In this document: positions 1-8,874 of the stretch, piece by piece
Position numbering within the stretch: the first letter of the stretch is position 1
Layout of the letters: the number at the start of each line of letters is the position of its first letter
Source: Sedimentisphaerales bacterium
Lineage (GTDB): Bacteria > Planctomycetota > Phycisphaerae > Sedimentisphaerales > SG8-4
Direction: 5' to 3'
DNA length: 21,471 nucleotides
NCBI GenBank assembly: GCA_016932895.1
Contig: JAFGCA010000657.1
Span: 1-21,471, forward strand
Translations under genes and position numbers: made by a program
Notes under the pieces: model-generated
The model's database searches: none
What the model was told of the DNA's origin: nothing
What the model saw: the letters and a program-made list of their open reading frames with translations, nothing else

Positions 1-350
1 CCCATCATCGTCGTGATGACCGAATCGACCCAGCCGTCACGGTTGACGTCGCAGGCGAAGTTGGCGAACGTCTTGCTGTAGCCCTTCGTGCCGTCGTATT
101 TCCCTGCCGGGCGCAGCTCGCACATGCCCCAATCGGGGGCGGCGTACCACACCTCCCCCGCCATAATATCGAGCCGCCCGTCCCCGTTGACGTCACCCAC
201 CGCCACACCCTCCGAGCGAAACGTCGTGTCGATCGTGGTTTTATTGAAACGCACCGCTTGTCCGCCGAAGGCGCAGATGGTCATCGTCAGCATCAAGGCG
301 GTCACAATCGCCGCCCGGCCAGTTCCGGCCATTCGAATTCGCACGCGCAT
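1..350 (-). CDS. Secreted FG-GAP/VCBS repeat protein (N-terminal part, runs off the window)
   Basis: Only the first 116 codons are present; the frame stays open to the left edge. The start at 350 has a GAGAGG ribosome-binding site 8 nt upstream. Residues 1-29 form a signal peptide: a basic n-region (MRVRIRMAGTGR), then a hydrophobic stretch ending in CAFGG. After it come two calcium-binding FG-GAP-type loops, GDVNGDGRLDI near residue 52 and CDVNRDGWVDS near residue 100. Proteins with this layout fold as beta-propellers and are common secreted or surface proteins in planctomycetes, often next to glycoside hydrolases or sulfatases. It is the last visible gene of the minus-strand degradation operon, 168 nt downstream of the double fucosidase. 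The function beyond a secreted beta-propeller cannot be told from this fragment; a C-terminal enzyme or binding domain may lie outside the window. Confidence 0.85.
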   Translation of the reverse strand, partial: MRVRIRMAGTGRAAIVTALMLTMTICAFGGQAVRFNKTTIDTTFRSEGVAVGDVNGDGRLDIMAGEVWYAAPDWGMCELRPAGKYDGTKGYSKTFANFACDVNRDGWVDSVITTMM

Positions 351-518
351 AAAAAACACCTCTCGTCAAAAACAGTCAAACCGGCAACAGGACAGCGCAG
401 CCTTACGCGCCGCCGGCCCTGCGAGCCATATTCTGCACAACGAGGCGTATTGTCGCAGTTGTCCTGCCGCCGGTCAAATGCCAATTCCCAGGGCCGCCGG
501 GCAAAGATCCGACACGAA

Positions 519-3500
519 CTATCGCCCTGGGGCCAGTTGCACCTGCCAGACGTTGACGGCTCGCCAGTTGTTCGGGTCGGCCGGGGCCAGGATGACGTGG
601 TAGATTCCCGACTCATCGAAGCGCAGGCGGCCGATGTCAACCTGAGTGCTCTTATCCCAGCTTCCGGTGGCGGGGACGTCGAATCGCACCTGTTTGTCCC
701 CGACGCGGAGCCTCAGTCGGGATGCGGCGGTCGCAGCGAACTCCCCGCGAATCATGTACACGCCGGGCGCGCCGACTCGGACCAACCAATGTACGCTTTC
801 CTTCGGGTCGTCCCAGAAACCGATGTTGGTGCGCGAGCCTTTCTTCTCGGTGTTGATCTTGTCGCCGTCGAGCACGGCTTTCTCGGCCGTCAGCGTGACC
901 GCATTTTCCGACATGAACGCGGCCTCCGGACTGACCTCGATAGCGAAGCCGCTGAGTTTCAGCGCGTAGGCGTACCGGCACGGCCGCTGGTCCGGCGCCA
1001 GATTCGGCACGGTGATGACAGGCTGCTTCTTCTCGTTGATACGGTAGCGCAGCGAGCGGCGGTGGCCGATGAACTCGATCTTCGCATTGGCGCCGGCCTT
1101 GTTGACCTGTACGAAGCGCAGCGTGACATTGTCGTCGGGCCAACCCATCAGGATCGCGTAGAGCGTTTTGCCGTCCTTGCTGCGGGTGTAGCGAACGTCC
1201 TGAGGCGTGTACGTGTCGGCCTTGAGGAACGAGCCGCCCTTGGCCATGCGCGTCGGTCCTTCGCCGTAGGTTTCCCACGGGCGCGTTTCATAAATCGCTT
1301 CGCCGCTGATCTTCAGCCACTGGCCCATCTCGCGCAGCATCTTCTGCTGGTCCGGGCTGATCGTCCCGTCGGCCTTCGGGCAAACGTTCAGCAGGAGCAC
1401 GCCGTTCTTGCTGACGATGTCGATCAGCTCGTGGACCATTTCCACGGAGGGCTTGACGTCGAGGTTGCGAACCCACGACCAACTGTTGCGCGCGGTGGAA
1501 TCGTCGGTTTGCCAGAGCTGCGGGCCGATACCCTTGGTCCAGCCGCGCTCGATGTCCAACACCCCGACGCCATCGGGCAGGTGATCGCCCTTGCGGGTGA
1601 TGATGACGGGCTTGCCCCAGATCGCCTCGTGATTGTAATAATAGGCGGCCATCTTCTGCTTGTACTCGTCCGGCATCTTCGCCAGCCCGAAGTCGAACCA
1701 GATCTGGTCCGGACGGTACGCGTCGATCACCTCCTTGAGCTTGATCAACCAGCGGTCGCGGGCCAACGTGCGGTCTTCCATCGTCGGAAAGCCGTACAGG
1801 TCGCCGTAGTGTGGATCGCCGGTGTCCCAGCCTTCTTTCGGCGTGTAATAGCCCTGGATATTGAACGCGTGGTGGAACGAGGTGATGATCTTGATGTCAC
1901 GCTTGCGCAGCTCCGCGATCAACTCACCGGCAATGTCGCGCTTGGGACCCATATTGCCCACGTTCCAGCGGTTGATCTCGCTGGCCCACATGGAGAAACC
2001 GTCGTGGTGCTCGGCGACCGGGCCGGCGAAGCGGGCTCCGGCGTCCTGGTACAACTGGGCCCACTTAACCGGGTCGAAATCCACCAGCTTGAACTGCGGG
2101 ATGAAATCCTTGTAGCCAAACTCCGACGGATCGCCATAGGTCTCGACGTGATGCTTGTAGCACGCGTTCTTCGTCAGGTACATGTTGCGGGGATACCATT
2201 CCGTCCCAAAGGCGGGCACGCAGTACACGCCGAGGTGACCGTAGATGCCGAACTTGGCGTCTTTGAACCACTCGGGGATGTCGTGCTTCGTCAGGGAATC
2301 CCAGTTGGTCTCCCATTTGCCGGCGGCGTTGACGCGGTCGATCTCGGCCAACTGCCGGGCGATCTGCGGGTCTTTCTTCTTCTGTCCGGTGGCCAGATCG
2401 TATCCGTTCATCACGCCATCGGCCTTGATGCGAAGGGCAAAGGCGTTTTCGCACGGCTTGCTCTCGGGGAACTGGACGGTCAAGCCATCCTCGTCGCGCG
2501 ACCACTGCAGCGAGCCTTTGCGGCCGATCAGCTCGACGGAACGAATCCGGCCCAGAGCCGACTCATTTGTGCCCAACGATTTCACGTGCAGCTTTCCGTC
2601 GGCGGGCCAGCCCAGCGCGATGGCGTAGAGGGTCCCGCCGTCCTTGCTGCGGGTAAAGCGAACATCCTCGGCGCCGTACTGCAGGTACCCGCCCTGATGA
2701 TGGACGAATCCACCGCCACGTTTCAGGCGGGTCGGACCTTCGCCAAAGGCGATCCAGGGCCGGGTCTCGTAGATGGCCTGGCCGCACGTATCGAGCCATT
2801 TTCCGATGCCCAAGAGCACGTCTCTCTGCTCGGCGGGGATGGTGCCGTCGGCTTTCGGGGAGATGTTCAAAAGCAACTGTCCGTTCTTGCTGACGATATC
2901 GATCAGCACGTGTAGAACCTGTCTCAACGGCTTGATCCGCAGGTCCTGCGTGTAGCACCAACTGCCCAGGCTGATGGTGTCGTCGGTGAGCCAGGTGTTG
3001 TCGGTCAGCTTGTTCATCCGGCCCTTTTCCAGATCCAGCACGGTGAACTCGATAGGCAGATCGTCCTGCTTGCGCGTGATGACGACATCCTTGCCCCACT
3101 GCTCGGCGCGGTTGAGGTAGTAGGCGCAGAATTCCTGGAGGGCCTTCTCCGGGATCTCGTTCAGCCACGAGTCGAACCAGATCAGATCGGGCTGGTAGTT
3201 GTCGATGACCTCAAAGAGCTTGCCGCGCCACATCTCGACGAACTTCTCACGCGGTATGTACCCGTAGAGAATCGCCTCCTTCGGATCGTCGAGCAGAGAC
3301 GGGAAATCCTGCTTGACGTATTGATAGTGTCCCGTCCACTTCCCGTCTTTCTGCCAGAGATTGTTGCGGGCGTGGTGGAAGGTCGCCACGAGCTTCATCC
3401 CGCGCTTGCGAACGGCTTTGGCCAACTCGCCCGTGATGTCGCGTCGGGGCCCCATGTCTGCGGCGTTCCACGGCGTCTGATCGCTATCCCACATGGCGAA

Positions 3501-3917
3501 GCCGTCATGATGCTCGGCCACGGGACCGGCAAAGCGGGCGCCGGCTTTCTCGAACAGCGCCGCCCATTCGTCGGCGTCAAACTTCTCGGCCTTGAACTGC
3601 GGCACGAAGTCGGCGTAGCCAAACTCGGTCGGATCGCCATAGGTTTCGACGTGGTGCTTGTACTCGCGATTCTTCTTGATGTGCATGTTCCGCGGATACC
3701 ACTCGCTGCCGAAGGCCGGCACGGAGTACACGCCCCAGTGGAAGTAAATCCCGAACTTGGCGTCCCGGAACCACTCCGGCGCCGGTTTATGCTTCTTGAG
3801 CGAATCCCAGTCGGCCGCGTATTCCGCCGCCGCAATGGACGGTAACACCACCGATGCAAGTGCGAAAGTCGCCATCACGCCAACGGTCAGCCTCACCCGG
3901 CATGTGTGCTTCACCAT
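519..3917 (-). CDS. Secreted tandem alpha-L-fucosidase with two GH29 domains
   Basis: This 1132-aa protein carries two complete GH29 (alpha-L-fucosidase) domains, about residues 36-520 and 540-1000, then a beta-sandwich-like tail of about 120 residues. Both domains keep the family signatures. These are the fucose-binding histidine (H60 in FHWG; H561 in GHLG, where Trp has become Leu), EHHDGF (H136/H137 and H637/H638), and the nucleophile Asp in IWFD (D249 and D742). Expected reaction: hydrolysis of terminal alpha-L-fucosides; some GH29 enzymes also accept alpha-L-galactosides. The start at 3917 gives a signal peptide (VRLTVGVMATFALASVVLP, then AAA|E) and has AGGAG 7 nt upstream. An ATG at 3959 also has an AAGGAG site, overlapping the upstream stop codon, but would give a longer n-region. 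GH29 enzymes usually have a single catalytic domain, so the tandem fusion is unusual. Exact specificity is not visible. Confidence 0.93.
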   Translation of the reverse strand: MVKHTCRVRLTVGVMATFALASVVLPSIAAAEYAADWDSLKKHKPAPEWFRDAKFGIYFHWGVYSVPAFGSEWYPRNMHIKKNREYKHHVETYGDPTEFGYADFVPQFKAEKFDADEWAALFEKAGARFAGPVAEHHDGFAMWDSDQTPWNAADMGPRRDITGELAKAVRKRGMKLVATFHHARNNLWQKDGKWTGHYQYVKQDFPSLLDDPKEAILYGYIPREKFVEMWRGKLFEVIDNYQPDLIWFDSWLNEIPEKALQEFCAYYLNRAEQWGKDVVITRKQDDLPIEFTVLDLEKGRMNKLTDNTWLTDDTISLGSWCYTQDLRIKPLRQVLHVLIDIVSKNGQLLLNISPKADGTIPAEQRDVLLGIGKWLDTCGQAIYETRPWIAFGEGPTRLKRGGGFVHHQGGYLQYGAEDVRFTRSKDGGTLYAIALGWPADGKLHVKSLGTNESALGRIRSVELIGRKGSLQWSRDEDGLTVQFPESKPCENAFALRIKADGVMNGYDLATGQKKKDPQIARQLAEIDRVNAAGKWETNWDSLTKHDIPEWFKDAKFGIYGHLGVYCVPAFGTEWYPRNMYLTKNACYKHHVETYGDPSEFGYKDFIPQFKLVDFDPVKWAQLYQDAGARFAGPVAEHHDGFSMWASEINRWNVGNMGPKRDIAGELIAELRKRDIKIITSFHHAFNIQGYYTPKEGWDTGDPHYGDLYGFPTMEDRTLARDRWLIKLKEVIDAYRPDQIWFDFGLAKMPDEYKQKMAAYYYNHEAIWGKPVIITRKGDHLPDGVGVLDIERGWTKGIGPQLWQTDDSTARNSWSWVRNLDVKPSVEMVHELIDIVSKNGVLLLNVCPKADGTISPDQQKMLREMGQWLKISGEAIYETRPWETYGEGPTRMAKGGSFLKADTYTPQDVRYTRSKDGKTLYAILMGWPDDNVTLRFVQVNKAGANAKIEFIGHRRSLRYRINEKKQPVITVPNLAPDQRPCRYAYALKLSGFAIEVSPEAAFMSENAVTLTAEKAVLDGDKINTEKKGSRTNIGFWDDPKESVHWLVRVGAPGVYMIRGEFAATAASRLRLRVGDKQVRFDVPATGSWDKSTQVDIGRLRFDESGIYHVILAPADPNNWRAVNVWQVQLAPGR

Positions 3918-3973
3918 GGTCTGTCTCCTGTTTGAAATGTCTTGTCTTGCCGAGATCATGCGATATCTACTCC

Positions 3974-6241
3974 TTACCTCCTCTGGGCGGCCGGCCGCAG
4001 CGGCAGTGTCAGATTGTCACACCAGGCATGCCCGTCGCCTGCCGTCAATTTGCGCAGGTAAATCGTGGCCTGCGTTGCCCCGGGGCCGATGGTGAATTCA
4101 ATACTCCTACGCGTCCACTGCGTCGACGAAACAGAAGCGCCTGTCTCCGAGCCGCCATCCGGCTTCACGGCGAGAATAACTGCCTCGCTCTCGTCGCTGA
4201 CTCGCAGCCAGGCAGAGAGGGTGTACGCGATGCCGGGCGAAAGGCCCGTGACGACCTGGCTGACGCCGTCGCGACCCGGGCCCAGCCTCAGTTCGTACTT
4301 GGAGGTGCCCGTCGCGTGTGCCTTTGAGCTGCCATGAACGGGGTTGCCCCATCCGTTTCCTTTGACCAGCTCGGCGCGTGACGCATCGGTCTTGCGCCAC
4401 CTTTCCAAGGTTCCGAACTCAAAGCATGAGTTCCGTATCACATTCATCCAGTCCAGTCGCGGCGGCTTATACGCGGGCAGCGGCGACGGCGGATGCTTCA
4501 GATCGCAACCCGCCCGCCACAGAACACCGTCAGGAGCGTATGCGCCCGCGGCATGGTCTACCGGCTCCTTCAGGCGATAATCCGCGTTGTCAGGGTCCCT
4601 GAATGACGGACGCTGGATCATGTGGTTGTTATACAGCGCCACGTGGTCGGGCAAAGTGATCTTCTGATTGAAGATGTTGTTGAAGTACCGTGAAGCGAAG
4701 AGATCATTGCGATTCGAGTGATCGAACGTCCCCACCGCGCCGGTCCGCGCGCAGGTGTTGTTGAACACCAGGCCGCAGTAGCTCGGATTGTTGATGCGAA
4801 TCGGGTCCATGCCGACGTTCCACACGACGTTGTGGTGTACGATGGCGTTGTGGCTCAGGTGGTCGAAGTAGATGCCCATCGCGCAGTGTTCGGCATGATT
4901 GTCGTGGACGAGGTTGTAGCAAAACTCGGTGTTGGCGAAGTCGGTGTTGTGCCCGTAGAACATCCCGAGGTCTTTGGTGAGCCAGCCAGCGTCGGAGACA
5001 TCGTTGTACTGAACGAGGCTTTCCATGAGGCCGTGGGTATTGATGAGGTCGCGTCCGGCATGACGCACCGTGTTGTGGCTAAACACGATACGCCGTCCCG
5101 ACAGCGCCACCGTGCCCCGCCACAGCCCACCGTAGCCGCCGTGGTGGATGTGGCAGTTGATGACCCGGTTGTCATGGCCGCTGACATTCACCACCGAGCT
5201 CGAGCTGTATCCCAGATCGCAGCTCAGCAGGAGATTGTCATGGCCCGTGACAAGCACGCCTGACTTGCCGCTGACGTCATTGACATTCGAATGCGCGACG
5301 TAGCGTCCGTGCAGGTTCTCCAGGACGATATGAGAGGACTTGCTGTCGGTGCGAACGCCGACGGCCCGAAAACCGATACCGCGTATGCGGATATGCGACC
5401 GCCCGCTCAAATCGATCGCATCCAGGCGCCGCTTCGCCTCGACGACGATCGACTCGATATCCGCCTTCTCCGGCGGAATAACGAGCAGGCGTTTCTCCTT
5501 CTCGTTGTAGAACCATTGCCCGGGTGCGTGCAGGGCGCGACGCAGACCGCGCAAGGCGAACAGGTTTCCCTTTCTCGCCGTGTACCACGTGTCGCGCGGC
5601 TGTTTGAACGTCAGCGTGTGCGAATCGGCGTCGTAGGCCGTCACATCAGAGGTCCAGCAAATCCAGGCGGCTCCGCCGGCGCACCAGAGCCGGGCCCCTC
5701 TCCAGGCGCCGTCGGCACCGGGGATCTGCTCACACACCAGCGTTGTCGTGCTGCCGCCCGAGGCCACCGCCCGGTTCGGCTTGAACAGCGGCGCCTCGCC
5801 CGGGGCTGGCCAGCAGGCTTCACTGAGCATCACGCCGTCGGCAAAGCACTGATTGTCACTGCCCAGGCTCCAGGGCATCGGCGCCGAATGGACGCCTTCG
5901 CCTTCGTCACGCCAGCCGGTTACCACGTCGGCGCCGCTGATTACGACCCGTTCGTTCCGCCAATTCGCAAACGTGATCTCCGCGCCCGGCGTGCCGGACC
6001 GCTGCGGGCGAAGCACCTCGCAGTAAACGCCTTCGCGCAGGTAACAGGTGTCGCCCGGCTTGAGTTGGCTGGCCGCCCTGTGAAGCGTGGCGAAAGGCTC
6101 TTCCCGGGTCCCGGCCGCGTCGTCCGCGCCCTGCGGACTGACGAAGTACTCCGCGGCCGACAGGGGCATCGCGCACATCCCAATTGTCACGGCGACAACG
6201 CCCCACCACCAGCAGTTCCCGTTGCGTGCACTGTTTTTCAT
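3974..6241 (-). CDS. Secreted right-handed beta-helix protein with C-terminal carbohydrate-binding-like domain
   Basis: This 755-aa protein begins with a signal peptide (WWWGVVAVTIGMCAMPLSA, cleavage near residue 29). Next is the usual opening of secreted parallel beta-helix proteins, YFVSPQGADDAAGT...EEPFATLHRA (DUF1565-like). Roughly residues 270-580 are Asn/His-rich coils such as GHDNRVINCHIHHGG and SHNAIVHHNVVWNVG. Residues about 610-755 (NSCFEFGTLERWR to AWCDNLTLPL) resemble a CBM4/9-type beta-sandwich. Such proteins are polysaccharide lyases or glycosidases; the FADGVMLSEACWP segment recalls GH141-like beta-helix enzymes, but no catalytic residues can be assigned. The first in-frame ATG, at 6301, overlaps the sulfatase stop as ATGA. 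I prefer 6241 because it gives a normal signal peptide and has an AAAGG site. It sits between the sulfatase and the fucosidase in one operon, so it probably acts on the same glycan. Confidence 0.88.
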   Translation of the reverse strand: MKNSARNGNCWWWGVVAVTIGMCAMPLSAAEYFVSPQGADDAAGTREEPFATLHRAASQLKPGDTCYLREGVYCEVLRPQRSGTPGAEITFANWRNERVVISGADVVTGWRDEGEGVHSAPMPWSLGSDNQCFADGVMLSEACWPAPGEAPLFKPNRAVASGGSTTTLVCEQIPGADGAWRGARLWCAGGAAWICWTSDVTAYDADSHTLTFKQPRDTWYTARKGNLFALRGLRRALHAPGQWFYNEKEKRLLVIPPEKADIESIVVEAKRRLDAIDLSGRSHIRIRGIGFRAVGVRTDSKSSHIVLENLHGRYVAHSNVNDVSGKSGVLVTGHDNLLLSCDLGYSSSSVVNVSGHDNRVINCHIHHGGYGGLWRGTVALSGRRIVFSHNTVRHAGRDLINTHGLMESLVQYNDVSDAGWLTKDLGMFYGHNTDFANTEFCYNLVHDNHAEHCAMGIYFDHLSHNAIVHHNVVWNVGMDPIRINNPSYCGLVFNNTCARTGAVGTFDHSNRNDLFASRYFNNIFNQKITLPDHVALYNNHMIQRPSFRDPDNADYRLKEPVDHAAGAYAPDGVLWRAGCDLKHPPSPLPAYKPPRLDWMNVIRNSCFEFGTLERWRKTDASRAELVKGNGWGNPVHGSSKAHATGTSKYELRLGPGRDGVSQVVTGLSPGIAYTLSAWLRVSDESEAVILAVKPDGGSETGASVSSTQWTRRSIEFTIGPGATQATIYLRKLTAGDGHAWCDNLTLPLRPAAQRR

Positions 6242-6297
6242 GGGCCGTACCTTTCCATCCTCAATCGATCCGACTGCGTCTTGCCGGGCCGGACGCA

Positions 6298-7950
6298 TCA
6301 TCGCACGCTCTTTCGGGCCAAGTAGGCGTGCGAGATCTGTTTGGCCTTCTCGCGGTCGGCGGCGTCGTAATCCCAGAACTCGTCGATGATCGCCTCGACC
6401 TGCGGGCAGTCCTGTCCCGTGTCGCCGATGCGCTTACGCAACTTCGCCAAACGAGTCTTCAACTCCCGAACCGCGTTCGCATATTCCGGGTTGTCATATT
6501 GGTTGACCACTTCGTGCGGGTCCTTCTTCAGGTCGTACAGCTCCCAGCCGGGCGGCGTGCGGTTCTCGCCCTTGTAGTTGCAGCCGTAGTAGAGGATCAG
6601 CTTGTAGTCCTTCGTGCGAATCCCGACGTGGCCCGGGTTGTCATGGTGGGCCATGTGCATCCAGTAGCGATAGTACGCTTCCTTCTTCCAGCCTCTCGGC
6701 TCTTTGCCGGTGACGCAGATTTCGTGGAAGCTCCGCCCCTGCATGTAGTCCGGCGTCCGCGCGCCCGCGAAGGCCAGCATCGTCGGGCCGTAGTCGACGG
6801 TTTCGATAATCGCGTCGGTCCGCGTGCCGGCGGGAACGGTTTTGGGATAGCGGATGAGCCAGGGCATGCGCATCGATTCCTCGTACATCCAGCGCTTGTC
6901 CATGTAATCGTGCTCGCCCAGCATGAAGCCCTGGTCGCCCGTGTAGATGATGACCGTGTTGTCCATCTGGCCGGTCTTTTCGAGATAGCCGAACAGCCGC
7001 TTGAGGTTGTCATCGACGCCCTTGACGCAGCGCAGGTAGTGCTTCAGGTACACGTTGTAGGCGGCCCTCTTGGCGTCCTCATCGCCGAGTGCTTTGTCGA
7101 TCTTGTAGTGCTTGACGTAGTTGCGCCGGGGATTGCGCCGGCCGATGGACGTGCCGATGTAGGGCACGAGCTCGTCGTTGTCCCCGCGGGTGGCGATGGA
7201 CCCGAACTTCGGTTGGTCCCAGAGATTCTTCGGCTCGGGAATCTGCACGTCGGCCAGGTAGTCCTCGTAGCGCGGCGCGTACTGGAAGAAATCGTGCGGC
7301 GCCTTGTAATGGTGCATCAGGAAGAACGGTTTGCTCCGGTCCCACCCCTCTTTGAGCCATTTCAACGTGACGTCGGTGATAGCGTCGGAGGAGTGCATGC
7401 CGTCGAACTTGATCGTGTTCTTCGGCCAGGGCTTGGCGCCGCGCGTGCGGAATTCCGGATCGAAGTACTTCCCCTGTCCCGGCAGCACGCAGTAGTAATC
7501 GAAATCGCCCGGCTCTCTCTTGAGATGCCACTTGCCGACCATAGCGGTGTGATAGCCGGCCTTCTTCATCTCGATCGCCAGGTACTGTCGACCCGGCTCA
7601 ATACCGCCGCCGAGGTCGTACACGCCATTTGTGTGAGCGTACTGACCGGTCAGGATACAGGCCCGGCTCGGCGCGCAGATCGAGTTGGTGCAGAACGCGT
7701 TTTCAAACAACATTCCTTCCCGGGCCAGGCGGTCGATCGTGGGCGTCGGATTCAGGCGCGCCAGACGGCCGCCGTACGCGCCGACCGCCTGGGCGCAGTG
7801 GTCGTCGGACATGACAAACAGAATGTTCGGCCGACGGTCCTGCTTGGCCCAAACGCACGGCCCCGCACACGCGGCGCCCACGCCGCCTGCGAGAGCCTGG
7901 AGGAACCGTCGTCGCGTCAATTCGTGTCCTGCGCTCTTTGCGATGCCCAT
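6298..7950 (-). CDS. Tat-exported arylsulfatase-type sulfatase (formylglycine family)
   Basis: This 550-aa type I sulfatase removes sulfate esters, here probably from a sulfated polysaccharide. The N-terminus carries a twin-arginine signal (TRRRFLQALAGG, residues 12-23). The core starts at PNILFVMSDDH with metal ligands D49/D50. C92 in ICAPSRACILTG is the cysteine converted to formylglycine (C-x-P-x-R). K140 and H142 lie in GKWHL, and TGDQGFMLGEH (around residue 345) gives the second Asp and a Gln ligand. The C-terminus has the usual YKLILYYG and ELYDLKKDPHE motifs. Length is typical. The start at 7950 has GAGG 7 nt upstream. Activity needs a formylglycine-generating enzyme encoded elsewhere. 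The gene lies upstream of, and nearly touches, the beta-helix gene. The S1 subfamily and the target sulfate position cannot be assigned by eye. Confidence 0.95.
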   Translation of the reverse strand: MGIAKSAGHELTRRRFLQALAGGVGAACAGPCVWAKQDRRPNILFVMSDDHCAQAVGAYGGRLARLNPTPTIDRLAREGMLFENAFCTNSICAPSRACILTGQYAHTNGVYDLGGGIEPGRQYLAIEMKKAGYHTAMVGKWHLKREPGDFDYYCVLPGQGKYFDPEFRTRGAKPWPKNTIKFDGMHSSDAITDVTLKWLKEGWDRSKPFFLMHHYKAPHDFFQYAPRYEDYLADVQIPEPKNLWDQPKFGSIATRGDNDELVPYIGTSIGRRNPRRNYVKHYKIDKALGDEDAKRAAYNVYLKHYLRCVKGVDDNLKRLFGYLEKTGQMDNTVIIYTGDQGFMLGEHDYMDKRWMYEESMRMPWLIRYPKTVPAGTRTDAIIETVDYGPTMLAFAGARTPDYMQGRSFHEICVTGKEPRGWKKEAYYRYWMHMAHHDNPGHVGIRTKDYKLILYYGCNYKGENRTPPGWELYDLKKDPHEVVNQYDNPEYANAVRELKTRLAKLRKRIGDTGQDCPQVEAIIDEFWDYDAADREKAKQISHAYLARKSVR

Positions 7951-8028
7951 GATTCATCCTCACTGATCTCTGATATCAAAACCGCTGTCACATTGCGTTT
8001 CGTATTGAAGCAACAACCAGCTCCGAGG

Positions 8029-8325
8029 TCAACGGCCCAGATCGAGCCGCCCATCGACGTCGATGCGGAAGGCGTAGGCCAGATCGTCCTCGTCGGGGCG
8101 GTACTTGTCGATCACTTCGCGCACCTTCGCCTGCCACTCGCCCAGGAAATCCTCGTACGTGCCCCCGGCCAGCACGTTCCAGTACAGGTCCTTGTACTGC
8201 GGATCGGTCAGGTCCCAGCCCTTGCTGCGGATCGCCTCGGCCTTCTGCGGATCGATCCGGCCGCCAAAGCCCCCCGCCGCCGGCAGCACAACAACCGTCA
8301 AATACAGGGCAATGGCATTCTTCAT
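8029..8325 (-). CDS. 98-aa secreted ORF, probable internally deleted GH29 fucosidase remnant
   Basis: The ORF has an AGGAG site 7 nt before the ATG at 8325 and a signal peptide (MKNAIALYLTVVVLPAAGG), so it can be translated. Residues about 36-78 (GWDLTDPQYKDLYW ... KVREVIDKYRPD) align with the second GH29 domain of the neighbouring fucosidase (GWDTGDPHYGDLYG ... KLKEVIDAYRPD). The nucleophile segment IWFD that should follow is missing. The frame jumps instead to LAYAFRIDVDG, weakly similar to the end of a GH29 domain (AFALRIKADG). Most of the catalytic barrel is absent, so it should have no fucosidase activity. It is the first gene of the operon, 78 nt before the sulfatase. It may be a decayed gene whose expression signals still drive the operon. 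A small functional secreted protein cannot be excluded. Confidence 0.72.
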   Translation of the reverse strand: MKNAIALYLTVVVLPAAGGFGGRIDPQKAEAIRSKGWDLTDPQYKDLYWNVLAGGTYEDFLGEWQAKVREVIDKYRPDEDDLAYAFRIDVDGRLDLGR

Positions 8326-8874
8326 CGCAATTCTCCTGACACGGTTTTTCCGAAGCCCTCCGGGCACAAGCGACACTCCGTCCAACGGCCGCACCTGCCT
8401 GTTATTGACTCGTCGCAGGCCGACGGTCGTCGAGTATAACCGTTTGCCCCGGCCCCCGGATGGCAATTGTTGCGCAAAACATGACGATTCGTGACTTTCC
8501 TGCGCCCCCCAAAGCGGCGTACGCGCGGTCATCGGCGCTGCGCCTCCTGCGGGAAGCTGAGATACACAAACTCGCCGGCCCGCCTCGACCTCGTCGTCGA
8601 ACAAGCCCGAACAGAACGGTCCGGCGTCGTGCCGGATGACGGCCAGCCACTTGTCGCCGTCTATCTGATCGGCCGCCATCCCTTCCGGCCCGGTTTTTTG
8701 CTTGCACTTGACGTCTCATCCGGTACATTTCCCGTGGTACACCTGCTTTGACGAATTGCTTCCTTGATACCCGCGACCGAACCACCAGTGCCGCCGTGCG
8801 CCGGCGGTGAAGGCCGGCGTGAAATACAAGACTGGGATTGTAGCGTCATAGGGGATTTCCCCGGGAGGTGAAAC
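8326..8874. other. Intergenic region between the degradation operon and the MBL gene pair
   Basis: There is no convincing intact gene in this 549-bp stretch. It holds conserved module copy 1 (8387-8498), a possible decayed minus-strand ORF (8529-8715, described under findings), and a GC-rich hairpin with arms CCGCCG at 8791-8796 and CGGCGG at 8802-8807, about 70 nt before the ATG at 8875. No clear -35/-10 pair was found for the plus-strand genes. The promoters of the left operon and of the right gene pair should both lie here. Confidence 0.6.
8387..8498 (+). promoter_or_regulatory. Conserved intergenic module, copy 1 (before the degradation operon)
   Basis: This is one of three related sequences in the window (others at 19298-19408 and 20172-20268). 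Ordered blocks on the plus strand are A, ACCTGCCTGTTATTGACTC; B, GAGTATAACCG; C, CAATTGTTGCGCAA; D, CATGACGATTCGTGACTTT. The spacing from block B to block D is identical in copies 1 and 2 (37 nt). It ends 61 nt before the ATG at 8325 of the minus-strand operon, so a promoter or operator role is likely by position. A spread repeat is the alternative. TATAAC in block B has no -35 box at the normal distance. Confidence 0.65.

Noticed and set aside
258..2915. 885-codon plus-strand open frame
   Set aside because: It lies opposite the double fucosidase on the other strand. Its composition is typical of an antisense shadow in GC-rich DNA, and no domain is recognisable.
6184..8439. 751-codon plus-strand open frame
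   Set aside because: It mirrors the sulfatase gene; the minus strand has clear sulfatase motifs and a Tat signal, this strand has none.
8029..8679. 216-codon minus-strand frame ending in the GH29 remnant
   Set aside because: The AGGAG site and signal peptide at 8325 mark the true start. The upstream part crosses the conserved module and would destroy the signal peptide.
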